Counted from the first letter of the stretch, positions 40,998 through 49,973 are shown. The stretch is DNA of 64,000 bases from Synechococcus sp. CC9311 (GCF_000014585.1 NC_008319.1:1-64000), one strand, 5' to 3'. Notes: a model not told the origin generated them from the sequence alone. A program made the numbers and translations.

Positions 40998-41429
40998 TCA
41001 GGCTGTACGAAGCCCCCAACTCTGCTCATCATCTCCCTTAGTAAGAGTGTCGTTTGCTCGTTTGGAGTTGGGTGGTTGGTTGTGTTCAGGCTGGGCCCAC
41101 TGCAGCAATCTTATGGCGAGGCGCAGATCGCCATCGGTCCAGGCGCGAATGGCCATGGCGCGGCGCGGGTCATAAAAGCGTTGGCGGCGATACCAATCAA
41201 AAACATCGGCGTCAGATTTCTGACCGTTGCAAGACAGGCAAGCTGGAACACAATTTTCGGTCACACTCATGCCCCCTCGACTCAGGGGGAAGACATGGTC
41301 GATCGATTCAGAAGGTTTGCCGCAATAAATACAGCGGTTGCAGGTATGGAGATGAATCGATTGACGCCAGCGTCGATTGCGCAGCTTGGGACAGAGATCC
41401 TCTAGGAAAACCGCATCCCGGCTGTGCAT
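40998..41429 (-). CDS. HNH endonuclease family protein
   Basis: Metal-dependent nuclease fold of 143 residues: CIYCGKPSESIDHVFPLSRGG followed by NCVPACLSCNGQKSD, i.e. two CxxC zinc pairs with the DH and N of HNH. The ATG at 41429 has a GAGG ribosome-binding site; a GTG lies two codons upstream. Substrate unknown. It is divergent from a SNF2 ATPase gene across 225 bp. Confidence 0.9.
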   Translation of the reverse strand: MHSRDAVFLEDLCPKLRNRRWRQSIHLHTCNRCIYCGKPSESIDHVFPLSRGGMSVTENCVPACLSCNGQKSDADVFDWYRRQRFYDPRRAMAIRAWTDGDLRLAIRLLQWAQPEHNQPPNSKRANDTLTKGDDEQSWGLRTA

Positions 41430-41654
41430 CCCCACACCTCAGCTACTGAGAGTCTGACGTGAGGGCAGGGTTCGTCAACGTGTCGAACGCTGCATTTTCA
41501 CGGTCATGCGGGTTTTGGACGGATCAATGGATGATTGGAACAGTCAACCGCGGGTGCTGTGGGGGCCAGCGCACTACGGAGCTGTGTAGAGGACTAGCGT
41601 CTGAGTCTTTGAATCTGAATCACGGCTTCATCACCAACATCTTGCAAGCTGGGA
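41430..41654. other. Noncoding gap between HNH and SNF2 genes
   Basis: 225 bp holding the promoters of two divergent genes. I found no tRNA, known RNA or strong inverted repeat here. Confidence 0.6.
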
Positions 41655-43223
41655 TTGACTCCGTCTGGTTTGGTCCAGGCCCGTTACCCCTTTGATGCGG
41701 TGACCCATGCGGAGATGCGCAGAATTCGTCCAAGGGGCGTATGGCGTGGTTCTCGGCTGGGTTGGGAATTTCCTCTTGCCTCAGCTGAGGCTCTGTTGCA
41801 GCGTTTTGAACGGCGCTTTCGGGTGGATGAGGAGCTGATGCGTTGGTTGCATTGGCACCGCCATCCGCTACCCCCATTGCCGCCTCACCGAGATCTGATC
41901 GCGCACGCGGATCTGGATCAACGTTTGCGTGATGGTCGCTTACCGATGCCTCACCAGCGCTCGGGTGCTCGCTGGTTGTTAGCGCGGCGCGGCGCGGTGC
42001 TGGCAGATGAGATGGGTCTTGGCAAAACGCTCACTGTGTTGCTTGCGGCTAGAGCCTTGCTGCGTGCCTTGCCGCTGCGCTTGTTGGTTGTGGCTCCTGT
42101 GGGATTGCATTCGCATTGGCGCCGAGAGGCCGCGGCCCTTGATCTAATACCGGACCTTTGCAGCTGGGCGCGACTTCCGTCTGAGCTCCCGGAGGCGGGT
42201 ACTTTGCTTCTGGTGGATGAGGCCCATTACGCCCAAACACTGCATGCACAACGCACTCAGAGTTTCCTACGCCTTGCCCGGCATCCCCGTCTCCGAGCCA
42301 TTTGGATGCTCACCGGCACTCCTATGAAGAACGGCCGGCCTGATCAGCTTTATCCCTTGCTGGCTGCGATGGACCATCCCATTGCTAGAGATCAGCACTC
42401 TTACGAGGAATTGTTTTGTCAGGGGCATTTCCGCGAGCAAGGCGGACGGCAGCGTTGGCAAACCGCAGGAGCCAGCCGATTGGACGAGCTGCGTCGCCTG
42501 ACCCGACCGCTTGTTTTGCATCGCCGTAAGCAGCAGGTTTTGGACCTCCCTCCCAAACGAAGGATGTTTGAAGGGATCGATCTCGACGCTGAGGAGGTGA
42601 AGGGTTTTGATTACCGCCTTCGGTTGGTCATCGATGACTATCGCCAAAGGGTGGCGGAGGGTTTGGTGCGTTCTGACGCTGAATCTTTGGCGGTGCTCAC
42701 AGCTTTGCGGCAAATTGCAGCCGAATTCAAGTTGCCAGCTGCGCAACAGTTGATTCAGCGTTTGCGGCAGCAGCACAAGCCGATCGTTGTGTTCAGCAGC
42801 TTTGTGGATCCGTTGCTGCTGCTCCACGAACGTCTGGGAGGTGTTTTGCTGACAGGCCGTCAGAAACCTGATCAGCGGCAGTTTGCTGTGGACTGCTTTC
42901 AAGCTGGGGAGACCGATTTACTTTTGGCCACCTTCGCTGCTGGTGGGCTTGGTTTTACGCTCCACCGCTCTCAGGATGTTGTTCTTCTCGAACGGCCTTG
43001 GACGCCTGGGGACATTGATCAGGCGGAAGATCGTTGCCATCGCATTGGTATGGAAGGAGGGCTGACCAGCCATTGGCTTCAGCTTGGTCTTGCTGATCAG
43101 CTCGTGGACGGTTTGGTGGCTAGCAAAGCCGAACGGATCGAACTGTTGCTGGGACCGCGTCGCGTCACGCTCGATCGTCAACCGTTGCCCAAGATGGTGT
43201 CTCGCTGTTTACAGGATTTATGA
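41655..43223 (+). CDS. SNF2-family DNA-dependent ATPase
   Basis: Compact SNF2 helicase of 522 residues. Q-motif region LPMPHQRSGARWLL, Walker A ADEMGLGKTLT, DEAH-type LVDEAHYAQ, motif III MLTGTPMKN; then motif V/VI segments TFAAGGLGFTLHR and QAEDRCHRIGMEG in the second RecA lobe. It may remodel or anneal DNA like SMARCAL1/ZRANB3, an inference from family only. TTG start. The 3' end overlaps a convergent lipoprotein gene by 46 bp. Confidence 0.9.
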   Translation: MTPSGLVQARYPFDAVTHAEMRRIRPRGVWRGSRLGWEFPLASAEALLQRFERRFRVDEELMRWLHWHRHPLPPLPPHRDLIAHADLDQRLRDGRLPMPHQRSGARWLLARRGAVLADEMGLGKTLTVLLAARALLRALPLRLLVVAPVGLHSHWRREAAALDLIPDLCSWARLPSELPEAGTLLLVDEAHYAQTLHAQRTQSFLRLARHPRLRAIWMLTGTPMKNGRPDQLYPLLAAMDHPIARDQHSYEELFCQGHFREQGGRQRWQTAGASRLDELRRLTRPLVLHRRKQQVLDLPPKRRMFEGIDLDAEEVKGFDYRLRLVIDDYRQRVAEGLVRSDAESLAVLTALRQIAAEFKLPAAQQLIQRLRQQHKPIVVFSSFVDPLLLLHERLGGVLLTGRQKPDQRQFAVDCFQAGETDLLLATFAAGGLGFTLHRSQDVVLLERPWTPGDIDQAEDRCHRIGMEGGLTSHWLQLGLADQLVDGLVASKAERIELLLGPRRVTLDRQPLPKMVSRCLQDL

Positions 43224-43576
43224 CGCACATTTAATTCATGGACCACCATTGGATCAGTGGATCCCTTGTCTTGGCGCAATAGAGAGATGGCTTGGGTCAC
43301 GTCTGCGCAGGCTTGGTCGGTCTTGCCCATCAGGGTGAGCAAAAGCGAGCGATCAGCAAGCGCCGCTGGTTTGTCACCATGGGCGTCGACGACCTCATTG
43401 CAACGCTGAAGTGCTTTGTCGAGCTTGTTCAGATCAAGATCTGACATGCAATCCGCAATGGACGTTTCAGGTGAGACGGTTGCAGGCTTCGGTTCGGATC
43501 GGCTGCGGCATCCCAAACCTGTGAGAAGCAAACCGCCAATCATCAGGATGGGAATGAATCGTATGGAAGGGAACAT
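43178..43576 (-). CDS. Predicted lipoprotein, TPR-like
   Basis: 132-residue protein with a signal and lipobox (LLLTGLGC, Cys about residue 23), suggesting membrane attachment. The rest is helical, with Cys residues and a TPR-like stretch (LDKALQRCNEVVDAHGDKPA). Its ATG overlaps the upstream gene's stop as TGATG. Function unknown. Confidence 0.75.
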   Translation of the reverse strand: MFPSIRFIPILMIGGLLLTGLGCRSRSEPKPATVSPETSIADCMSDLDLNKLDKALQRCNEVVDAHGDKPAALADRSLLLTLMGKTDQACADVTQAISLLRQDKGSTDPMVVHELNVRHKSCKQRDTILGNG

Positions 43577-44007
43577 CAATAGCTATAGCGGTCGTCCTTG
43601 TCCCAGTCGGAGGAGGTTTCTGAAGTCGTTGATGAATTGCTCGAATTGGTTGAGTTGAGGACGCTGTTTAATGATTTTGCAGAACCTTTGCTGCCTCCAA
43701 AAAGATCCCCTAGGTACTGACCGCAGTCGGGGTAGCTGCCTGGATCTTCCACAACAGCCTCAGTGATCATCACTGCAGCATGTTCTGGTGACGTTTTGAA
43801 CATTCCGCTTTTTTGGCGTTTGATCAAGGCATAAGCCGCTTCCCAGCTAACGGTGTGATCGTTATTGCTGCTTCTCATGTAGCAATAAATTTTTGCGCCC
43901 TTAACGGCCTCAGGCGTCCCGGCGATCGCTTCTAAAGGGGTCAAGCCAAGTCCAGCGATACCCGCCAGAGAGAGGAGGAGCGCAAGGCGCTGGCGCAGAA
44001 GGGCCAT
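43576..44007 (-). CDS. Exported small protein, conserved cyanobacterial type (DUF6554-like)
   Basis: 143-residue protein with a signal peptide ending near AIAG and a conserved-looking core (VKGAKIYCYMRSS, SWEAAYALIKRQ, TSPEHAAVMITEAVV). The C-terminal tail is Ser/Asn-rich and low-complexity. I recall this family from cyanobacteria without known function; the DUF number is a recollection. The ATG at 44007 is preferred over a longer open frame. Confidence 0.7.
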   Translation of the reverse strand: MALLRQRLALLLSLAGIAGLGLTPLEAIAGTPEAVKGAKIYCYMRSSNNDHTVSWEAAYALIKRQKSGMFKTSPEHAAVMITEAVVEDPGSYPDCGQYLGDLFGGSKGSAKSLNSVLNSTNSSNSSTTSETSSDWDKDDRYSY

Positions 44008-44071
44008 GGCAGGACGATTGAAGCGATCAGAAACTAAAATATCGATTGGAGTCGCTCTGTCTAGGCCCGAG

Positions 44072-44587
44072 TCAGGAATCACCCAGCCCAAGTGGTGTTA
44101 GCAGTTTCACCACAACAGGAATGACCAGCAAGACAGTGATCAAGCGAACGGCATGCAGTGCAGCAACAGCTGCGCCAACGCCGTAGTCAGCTCCAACCAG
44201 GCTCATGCCGCTGATTCCTCCAGGCGCTGCACCCAGCAGGGTGACAAGAGGATCAACGCCTAGCAGTCTGCTGCTCCACAGCCCTACCACGATTCCGGTG
44301 AGGACGAGGGTGAGCGTGATTAAGACCGCAGGCTTCCACAACTGTTGTAATTGATCGAGCGAGGTTCTGGTCAGGCCTGTGCCGATCACCGTGCCAATGG
44401 CGATTTCTAGACAGGTCTTTGTGCCTGTTGGCCATTGAGCCACCTCGAGGCGTCCACTCATGCTCACCATGGCGGCTCCGATCAGTGCTCCTGCCAGTGG
44501 TGCAGCAGGGATTCCAGTGCGTGTGGCAAGCAATCCCATGCTCGTGCCGGCGAGGAGATAGAGGAGCACCGTTGTGAGTGGGGGCAT
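44072..44587 (-). CDS. AbrB-type membrane protein, single-repeat
   Basis: Hydrophobic 171-residue protein with several membrane segments and the family-like sequence GAAPGGISGMSLVGADYG. The usual AbrB/ammonia-monooxygenase-like membrane protein is about twice as long with two repeats; here only one repeat is present. The start may be the ATG at 44587 or a GTG three codons upstream. Substrate unknown. Confidence 0.75.
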   Translation of the reverse strand: MPPLTTVLLYLLAGTSMGLLATRTGIPAAPLAGALIGAAMVSMSGRLEVAQWPTGTKTCLEIAIGTVIGTGLTRTSLDQLQQLWKPAVLITLTLVLTGIVVGLWSSRLLGVDPLVTLLGAAPGGISGMSLVGADYGVGAAVAALHAVRLITVLLVIPVVVKLLTPLGLGDS

Positions 44588-44671
44588 GAACACCACGCTG
44601 CAGATTGATCCTTAGTCTGGATCGAGTGGTTCTGATGTGCTGTTATCGGGGCATATCTGTTTATTAGGGCG

Positions 44672-44962
44672 ATGACCCAGTCCGTTTCCTTCCGCATTAC
44701 GCGTACCGCTGAGGATGTAGCGGAGACCCTGAATGCTTTATCTCAGCGGCTGATCAAGCTTGAGAATCGCCTTGAGAGTTTGGAGCTTCAGCTTGAACGC
44801 CAGTCGTCTGAGGTCAACACCATGCCCACAGATGAGATGGAACGGCTTGATGGGGTCGATCGTTTGCTGACCGACTGCAGAGACCTACTACTGCGTTCTG
44901 AGCCGCAATGGGTGGATCAATCCAACTCTGATATGTCCTCGGAGCAAGACTTGGCTGCCTAA
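44672..44962 (+). CDS. Hypothetical coiled-coil protein
   Basis: 96-residue protein. Residues about 10-48 form a coiled coil (ALSQRLIKLENRLESLELQL); the C-terminal half is acidic. No domain recognised. It starts a run of three small plus-strand genes. Confidence 0.7.
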   Translation: MTQSVSFRITRTAEDVAETLNALSQRLIKLENRLESLELQLERQSSEVNTMPTDEMERLDGVDRLLTDCRDLLLRSEPQWVDQSNSDMSSEQDLAA

Positions 44963-45000
44963 CCCATCCCATGGTTGCCACAATTTGAATAAAGCCACCT

Positions 45001-45204
45001 ATGGCTCATTCACCCACCAATTCCGCAGCGATGTGCGAAGTCATGTTGCGCAACCGACAAAATTTCTTTGAAGGTGGTCACCAGCTTGAAAAGCTGGAAT
45101 TCGCTCTAGCTGTTGCAATCACGCGGGGAGATGCCAGCAGATGCGAAATGCTTCGTGGTCAGATTGCTGAACTCGGGGGCAACATCGAAGAGCCAGGTAC
45201 TTGA
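45001..45204 (+). CDS. Hypothetical small protein
   Basis: 67 residues, mainly helical (LEKLEFALAVAITRGDASR), with two Cys. Separated by 38 bp from the previous gene. No function known; the codon use resembles neighbours. Confidence 0.6.
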   Translation: MAHSPTNSAAMCEVMLRNRQNFFEGGHQLEKLEFALAVAITRGDASRCEMLRGQIAELGGNIEEPGT

Positions 45205-45291
45205 GTTGAGATTGACTTGTCATTCATTCGTTAGACTATTGAAACTTAAGTCCATTTAGTGTTGAATTCGGTCCTCGATAGAACTTCAACG

Positions 45292-45486
45292 ATGGTGCAA
45301 TCTGCTCCCAATCAAAAACAGGAGCATCTTGCTAAAGCAGGTGTGTTTTTTCAGAAAGCACAATCTGCAGCTGAAGCGGGCGATGTCTCGTCTTCAGGAT
45401 CTTTCATTTTGAAAGCACTTGAACAGGAACGGCGCGCAGGCACCGTTGGTCCTCAGGTGATGCAATTGATTAAACCAAGATCTTGA
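45292..45486 (+). CDS. Hypothetical small helical protein
   Basis: 64 residues from ATG (MVQSAPNQKQEHLAKAG); a TTG eleven codons upstream is an alternative start. It looks like a small helical bundle (FFQKAQSAAEAGDV, FILKALEQERRAG) and resembles conserved picocyanobacterial proteins of unknown role. Ends 3 bp before the tRNA-Gly gene on the other strand. Confidence 0.65.
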   Translation: MVQSAPNQKQEHLAKAGVFFQKAQSAAEAGDVSSSGSFILKALEQERRAGTVGPQVMQLIKPRS

Positions 45487-45489
45487 CCA

Positions 45490-45561
45490 AGCGGGTGACC
45501 GGATTCGAACCGGCGACGTCCAGCTTGGGAAGCTGACATTCTACCGCTGAATTACACCCGC
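45490..45561 (-). tRNA. tRNA-Gly (anticodon TCC)
   Basis: On the minus strand: acceptor GCGGGTG (45561-45555) pairs with CACCCGC (45497-45491). D-arm contains CAGCGGTAGAATG. The anticodon stem CAGCT/AGCTG surrounds loop TTCCCAA, giving anticodon TCC. The T-arm contains GGTTCGAATCC. The discriminator is T; CCA is not encoded. Confidence 0.96.
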
Positions 45562-45612
45562 ATAGGCGTGATTCTATCGCACGCCCGATAATCGAGTTGA
45601 TGATTAATTGTT

Positions 45613-46767
45613 CTAATTATTGCTTAAAGCGGCTGATGCAGCGCTAAGTCCAGCGCCCATCTGACCCTTGTGGAAGCCAAGTGAATGCAACACGGATTCA
45701 ATGGCAGCTACGGCTGTTAAAACATCTCGATCGCAGACAAAGCCGAGATGGCCAATGCGGAACACTTTGCCTTTGAGATGGTCTTGACCGCCCGCTAACA
45801 GAATGTCGAAGCGATCTTTAATGGTTTTACGCAGCAGTTCCGCATCCATTCCTGCAGGTGCAACTGCCGTAATCGCCGGACTCCCATGGCCTTCGGCTGC
45901 AAACAGCGCCAATCCGATCGCTTTCATCGCAGCTATTGCTGCGTCACGGTGACGCGCATGGCGCGCAAAAATCGCTTCAAGCCCCTCCGCCTGCATCATC
46001 TCCAGTGCGGCGTCGAGAGCGAAGTACAAATTCACTGCAGGCGTGAATGGATTGCTGTTTTTGGCTGCAGTTTTCCGATAGGGACCCAAATCCAAATAAA
46101 ACTTGGGTAAATCCGAGCGTTCGTAGGCCTTCCAAGCTCGCTCACTCATTGCAACAAAGCTGAGCCCTGGCGGCATCATGTAGCCCTTTTGGGATCCAGA
46201 TGCAACCACATCCAGGTTCCAGTCATCCATGGGCACGTTGGTGGCTCCCAGGCTGGTGACGCAGTCGGCAATAGTCAGTGCTGTGCCATGGGCTTGGACG
46301 TGGCGGCTGATCGTTTCAAGATCGTTGATCACGCCTGTGGATGTTTCTGAATGGGTCAGGATCACCGCTCGGATCGTTTTGTCACTGTCGGCTTCCAACG
46401 CGGTCCGGAAGTTTTCTGGGTCAAGGGGGTGTCCCCAGTCCGCCTTGATGACCTCCACCTCAAGGCCGTAGGCACGCGCCACCTTGACCCAGCGCTCGCC
46501 AAACTTGCCATTGTCGCCACAGATCACCCGATCTCCACGACTGAGTGTGTTGATGATTCCAGCTTCCATAGCAGCTGTGCCGCTACCGGTGATCACCAGC
46601 ACGTCGTTGTTGGTTTGATGCAGCCAGCGCAGTTGGGCGGTTGTTCGTTCCACCACCGCTTGAAACTCACCGCTGCGGTGCCCGATGGGATGGCGTCCCA
46701 TCGCTTTCAGAACCGTTTCTGGCACCGGGGTGGGTCCGGGGATCATCAGGGTGAGCTTGTCCTGCAC
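45613..46767 (-). CDS. Class V aminotransferase (serine/alanine--glyoxylate type)
   Basis: PLP enzyme of 384 residues. N-terminal MIPGPTPVPETVLKAMGRHPIGHRS and the PLP-Lys segment SGSQKGYMMPPGLSF match the alanine-glyoxylate/serine-pyruvate group, likely working in photorespiratory glyoxylate recycling. Other amino donors are possible. Strong family match; exact substrate inferred. Confidence 0.93.
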   Translation of the reverse strand: MQDKLTLMIPGPTPVPETVLKAMGRHPIGHRSGEFQAVVERTTAQLRWLHQTNNDVLVITGSGTAAMEAGIINTLSRGDRVICGDNGKFGERWVKVARAYGLEVEVIKADWGHPLDPENFRTALEADSDKTIRAVILTHSETSTGVINDLETISRHVQAHGTALTIADCVTSLGATNVPMDDWNLDVVASGSQKGYMMPPGLSFVAMSERAWKAYERSDLPKFYLDLGPYRKTAAKNSNPFTPAVNLYFALDAALEMMQAEGLEAIFARHARHRDAAIAAMKAIGLALFAAEGHGSPAITAVAPAGMDAELLRKTIKDRFDILLAGGQDHLKGKVFRIGHLGFVCDRDVLTAVAAIESVLHSLGFHKGQMGAGLSAASAALSNN

Positions 46768-46809
46768 GTCCGGAAGAGCGCCAATCGTTCATTCTAAAAA
46801 ACGATCTGC

Positions 46810-47997
46810 TTGCTATTCGGTATCACGCAATCCCGCACAGACTCCCCCCAAGGGCTGACTCTCCCCGTCTGGGTTGCCGCCGCAGCTCGAGCGGCTACGC
46901 AAGTGTTGTGTGGACAGGCGTTCGAAAATCCACAATCGCTGAAGATTCCAGGTCGCGACCAGCCCCTCAGCGTGCAGGTTCAATCGGCAGCGCCCTTGCA
47001 AAGAGGAGAGCAAGCTTTGGCGATCAGCCGCTGTGATCCAGGACCAGGTCTCGATCTCACTCGAGATTTAGAAATTTGGGTTCAGGTGCGTTGGAGTCAA
47101 CCGGAAACAGGTTGGTTGGAGATCGTGCCGGGGGAGGGGCTCGGTAGACAGGGGTCTGAGGGTGATCTTTGCGCTTCTGATTTCGCCCGCCGCGTGATGG
47201 AGGCCAATCTGCGCGACCTGGTTCCTACTGGTCGATGTCTGCAGTTGGAAGTTGTGTTTCCGCTCGGCCGCGAGCTGGCCCAGCGCACGAGTAATGCAGC
47301 GTTTGGCGTGGTGGATGGCTTGGCCTTGATCGGCACGCAAGCCGAGGTGCAATCGAGTGCATCGCCGGATCAGCTGCGCGCCAGCCTTGATGCTCTTCAG
47401 GCGATTGCGGGAGCAGCCGATTTTTGCGGATCCCTCACCCTTGTGATTGGGGAAAACGGGTTGGATCTCGCCCATCAACTGGGTCTTGCTGATCAACAGC
47501 CTCTGCTTAAGGCAGGGAACTGGATTGGACCTTTGCTTGTGGCCAGTGCGGAAGCGGGCATTAGCAACCTGCTGTTGCTCGGCTATCACGGAAAGCTGGT
47601 CAAATTGGCTGGCGGGATCTTCCATACCCACCACCATTTGGCGGATGGTCGATTAGAGGTTCTTGCGGCGATTGCCCTGCAGCAGGGACTTGGTGTGGAT
47701 CTGATCAAAGACCTACTGGGTTGTGCGTCGATGGAATCGGCGCTGCAAGAGCTTCAGAAGCGCGATTCCACAAGGGCAGATCAGGTCTGGCAAGCGATCG
47801 CACAGGCGGTTGAAGTAAGAAGCGAGGCTTACCTAAAGCGTTATGGCACTTGGCCTATGCGGGTTGGTGCGGCGTTATTTGATCGCCAACGCCAGTTGCG
47901 TTGGACCGGATTGACAGGACTCTCCCTTCTCGCCTGCTGCGGACTTGGCATTCATTCGGAAGGGGATGAGGCAGGCTTTGGTCCTTCTCTACGCTGA
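46810..47997 (+). CDS. cbiD: Cobalt-precorrin-5B C1-methyltransferase
   Basis: Cobalamin ring methylation (anaerobic route). The family features LPVWVAAAARAATQVL near the start, and GYHGKLVKLAGGIFHTHHHLADGR near residue 260, are recognisable. 395 residues; TTG start. It supports cobalamin synthesis, matching queG's need. The stop lies 48 bp before guaA. Confidence 0.9.
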   Translation: MLFGITQSRTDSPQGLTLPVWVAAAARAATQVLCGQAFENPQSLKIPGRDQPLSVQVQSAAPLQRGEQALAISRCDPGPGLDLTRDLEIWVQVRWSQPETGWLEIVPGEGLGRQGSEGDLCASDFARRVMEANLRDLVPTGRCLQLEVVFPLGRELAQRTSNAAFGVVDGLALIGTQAEVQSSASPDQLRASLDALQAIAGAADFCGSLTLVIGENGLDLAHQLGLADQQPLLKAGNWIGPLLVASAEAGISNLLLLGYHGKLVKLAGGIFHTHHHLADGRLEVLAAIALQQGLGVDLIKDLLGCASMESALQELQKRDSTRADQVWQAIAQAVEVRSEAYLKRYGTWPMRVGAALFDRQRQLRWTGLTGLSLLACCGLGIHSEGDEAGFGPSLR

Positions 47998-48045
47998 AGG
48001 AACTGAAGGTTTGGAAGGCCGTTCTTTTGACGGTCCTAGTGCGGT

Positions 48046-49632
48046 ATGTCATCAGTCCAGAGCGAAGGTCAGCGCAAACCGGCCATCGTCATTCTTGATT
48101 TCGGTTCCCAGTACTCGGAACTGATTGCACGCCGCGTTCGTGAGACGGAGGTGTTTTCGGTGGTGTTGGGCTACAGCACCAGCGCTGAAGAATTACGGGC
48201 CTTGGCTCCGCGTGGAATCATCCTCAGCGGAGGCCCAAGTTCGGTTTATGCCGATGAGGCTCCCCTCTGCGATCCAGCGATTTGGGATCTGGGCGTCCCT
48301 GTGCTGGGGGTCTGCTACGGCATGCAGTTGATGGTTCAGCAGCTTGGTGGTCAGGTGGTCGCGGCTACGGGTAAGGCTGAATACGGCAAGGCTCCGCTCA
48401 AGGTGGATGACCCCACTGCACTTCTCACGAATGTTGAGAGTGGCTCCACGATGTGGATGAGTCACGGTGATTCCGTGGAGGCTTTGCCCGACGGCTTCCT
48501 GCGTTTGGCTCATACAGCGAATACGCCTGAGGCGGCTATCGCGAATCACAAGCGACGCTTATACGGCGTTCAATTTCACCCTGAGGTGGTTCATTCCACT
48601 GGTGGAATGGTGATGATTCGCAATTTTGTGTATCACATCTGTGGTTGTGAACCGGATTGGACCACTGAGGCTTTTATCGATGAAGCAGTGGCAAATGTGC
48701 GTGATCAAGTTGGTCAAAAGAGAGTGCTGCTTGCTCTCTCAGGAGGCGTGGATTCTTCAACCCTTGCTTTTTTATTGAAGAAAGCGATTGGAGATCAACT
48801 TACCTGCATGTTTATTGATCAAGGCTTCATGCGTAAAGGCGAACCTGAATTCCTGATGGAGTTCTTTGATCGTAAATTTAATATTCATGTTGAGTATATC
48901 AATGCTCGTGAACGGTTTATCAAAAAGCTTGATGGCATTACGGATCCAGAAGAGAAGCGCAAAATCATTGGCACGGAATTCATCCGTGTGTTTGAAGAAG
49001 AGAGTCGCCGTCTAGGCCCATTTGATTATTTAGTCCAGGGCACGCTTTATCCGGATGTGATTGAAAGTGCTGGCACCAACGTGGATCCCAAAACCGGGGA
49101 GCGTGTGGCTGTGAAGATCAAGAGCCATCACAACGTGGGAGGTCTTCCTAAGGATCTGCGCTTCAAGTTGGTGGAGCCCCTACGCAAGCTGTTTAAGGAT
49201 GAAGTTCGTAAGGTTGGTCGAACGCTTGGGTTGCCCGAGGAGATCGTGAGTCGCCATCCATTCCCAGGCCCTGGACTAGCGATTCGCATCTTGGGCGAAG
49301 TCACGGAGGAAAAGCTCGATTGTTTGCGTGATGCAGATCTGATTGTGCGCGAGGAAGTGAACGCAGCGGGGCTCTATCACGACATTTGGCAGGCGTTTGC
49401 GGTGCTTCTTCCCGTGCGCTCAGTGGGTGTGATGGGTGATAAGCGCACTTATGCCTGGCCGATCGTGCTGCGCTGTGTATCGAGTGAGGACGGCATGACC
49501 GCTGATTGGTCGAGGCTTCCTTATGACCTTATGGAAGTGATTTCCAATCGGATTGTGAATGAGGTGAAAGGAGTGAATCGCGTGGTAATGGACATCACTA
49601 GCAAGCCTCCAGGAACGATTGAGTGGGAATAG
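48046..49632 (+). CDS. guaA: GMP synthase (glutamine-hydrolysing)
   Basis: Converts XMP to GMP. The class I glutaminase has [14 protein letters not shown], catalytic Cys in GVCYGMQLM and the His-Glu pair in VQFHPEVVH. The ATP pyrophosphatase loop [11 protein letters not shown] follows, and the dimerisation domain ends [11 protein letters not shown]. 528 residues, intact. Its last 15 bp are duplicated at 50830-50844, so the 3' end doubles as an attachment site; the coding sequence is not damaged. Confidence 0.97.
   Translation: MSSVQSEGQRKPAIVILDFGSQYSELIARRVRETEVFSVVLGYSTSAEELRALAPRGIILSGGPSSVYADEAPLCDPAIWDLGVPVLGVCYGMQLMVQQLGGQVVAATGKAEYGKAPLKVDDPTALLTNVESGSTMWMSHGDSVEALPDGFLRLAHTANTPEAAIANHKRRLYGVQFHPEVVHSTGGMVMIRNFVYHICGCEPDWTTEAFIDEAVANVRDQVGQKRVLLALSGGVDSSTLAFLLKKAIGDQLTCMFIDQGFMRKGEPEFLMEFFDRKFNIHVEYINARERFIKKLDGITDPEEKRKIIGTEFIRVFEEESRRLGPFDYLVQGTLYPDVIESAGTNVDPKTGERVAVKIKSHHNVGGLPKDLRFKLVEPLRKLFKDEVRKVGRTLGLPEEIVSRHPFPGPGLAIRILGEVTEEKLDCLRDADLIVREEVNAAGLYHDIWQAFAVLLPVRSVGVMGDKRTYAWPIVLRCVSSEDGMTADWSRLPYDLMEVISNRIVNEVKGVNRVVMDITSKPPGTIEWE
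49618..49632 (+). other. Attachment-site copy at the guaA end (attL or attR)
   Basis: ATTGAGTGGGAATAG, the final five codons' worth of guaA including the stop (IEWE, TAG). Identical to 50830-50844. Sequence outside the 15 bp differs on the right (T versus C). Confidence 0.85.
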
Positions 49633-49671
49633 TTCAGGGGGTAAAACCTCTGTCTCTCACTCAAAAAGTCG

Positions 49672-49751
49672 GTTTCACCCAAGTTTCACCTGAGATTTAG
49701 GTGACGGAGTGACAAGGGTTCTCGGGTGGTGTGTTTCACCTTCGTTTCACC
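49672..49751 (+). repeat. Two pairs of GTTTCACC sites near the guaA end
   Basis: GTTTCACC at 49672-49679 and 49683-49690, and at 49733-49740 and 49744-49751. Within each pair the repeat distance is 11 bp, about one helical turn. They resemble arm-type binding sites of tyrosine recombinases. Confidence 0.85.
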
Positions 49752-49795
49752 TGTCACCTTGTCACTGTCTCTATGGAGATGTCGTGGAACTCCTG

Positions 49796-49896
49796 TTTTC
49801 TCTACGGATGGTTTCTGTCCGTTTGTAGAGATGACGTAGAGAAAAAGACCACTTCTAAACAGCACATTTCTACGACTATTTGTAGAGAAATCGTAG
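49796..49896. repeat. TTTGTAGAGANNNCGTAG repeats and an 11-bp inverted repeat
   Basis: TTTGTAGAGA plus three bases plus CGTAG at 49822-49839 and again at 49879-49896. TTTTCTCTACG at 49796-49806 is inverted as CGTAGAGAAAA at 49835-49845. A related TTTCTCTACCGATG is at 50699-50712 in the far end. They may bind an excision or regulatory protein. Confidence 0.65.
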
Positions 49897-49973
49897 GAGA
49901 ATGCCTAGGTATTCAGGCACGGGAGGTCTGTTGTGGGTAGTCGGGGAAGTAATGCCAACTCATATGCCCTTTA

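Noticed and set aside
49731-49940. 69-codon plus-strand ORF inside the element
   Set aside because: It runs through the GTTTCACC and TTTGTAGAGA repeats, has a Cys/Trp-rich sequence with no protein-like pattern, and no ribosome-binding site.
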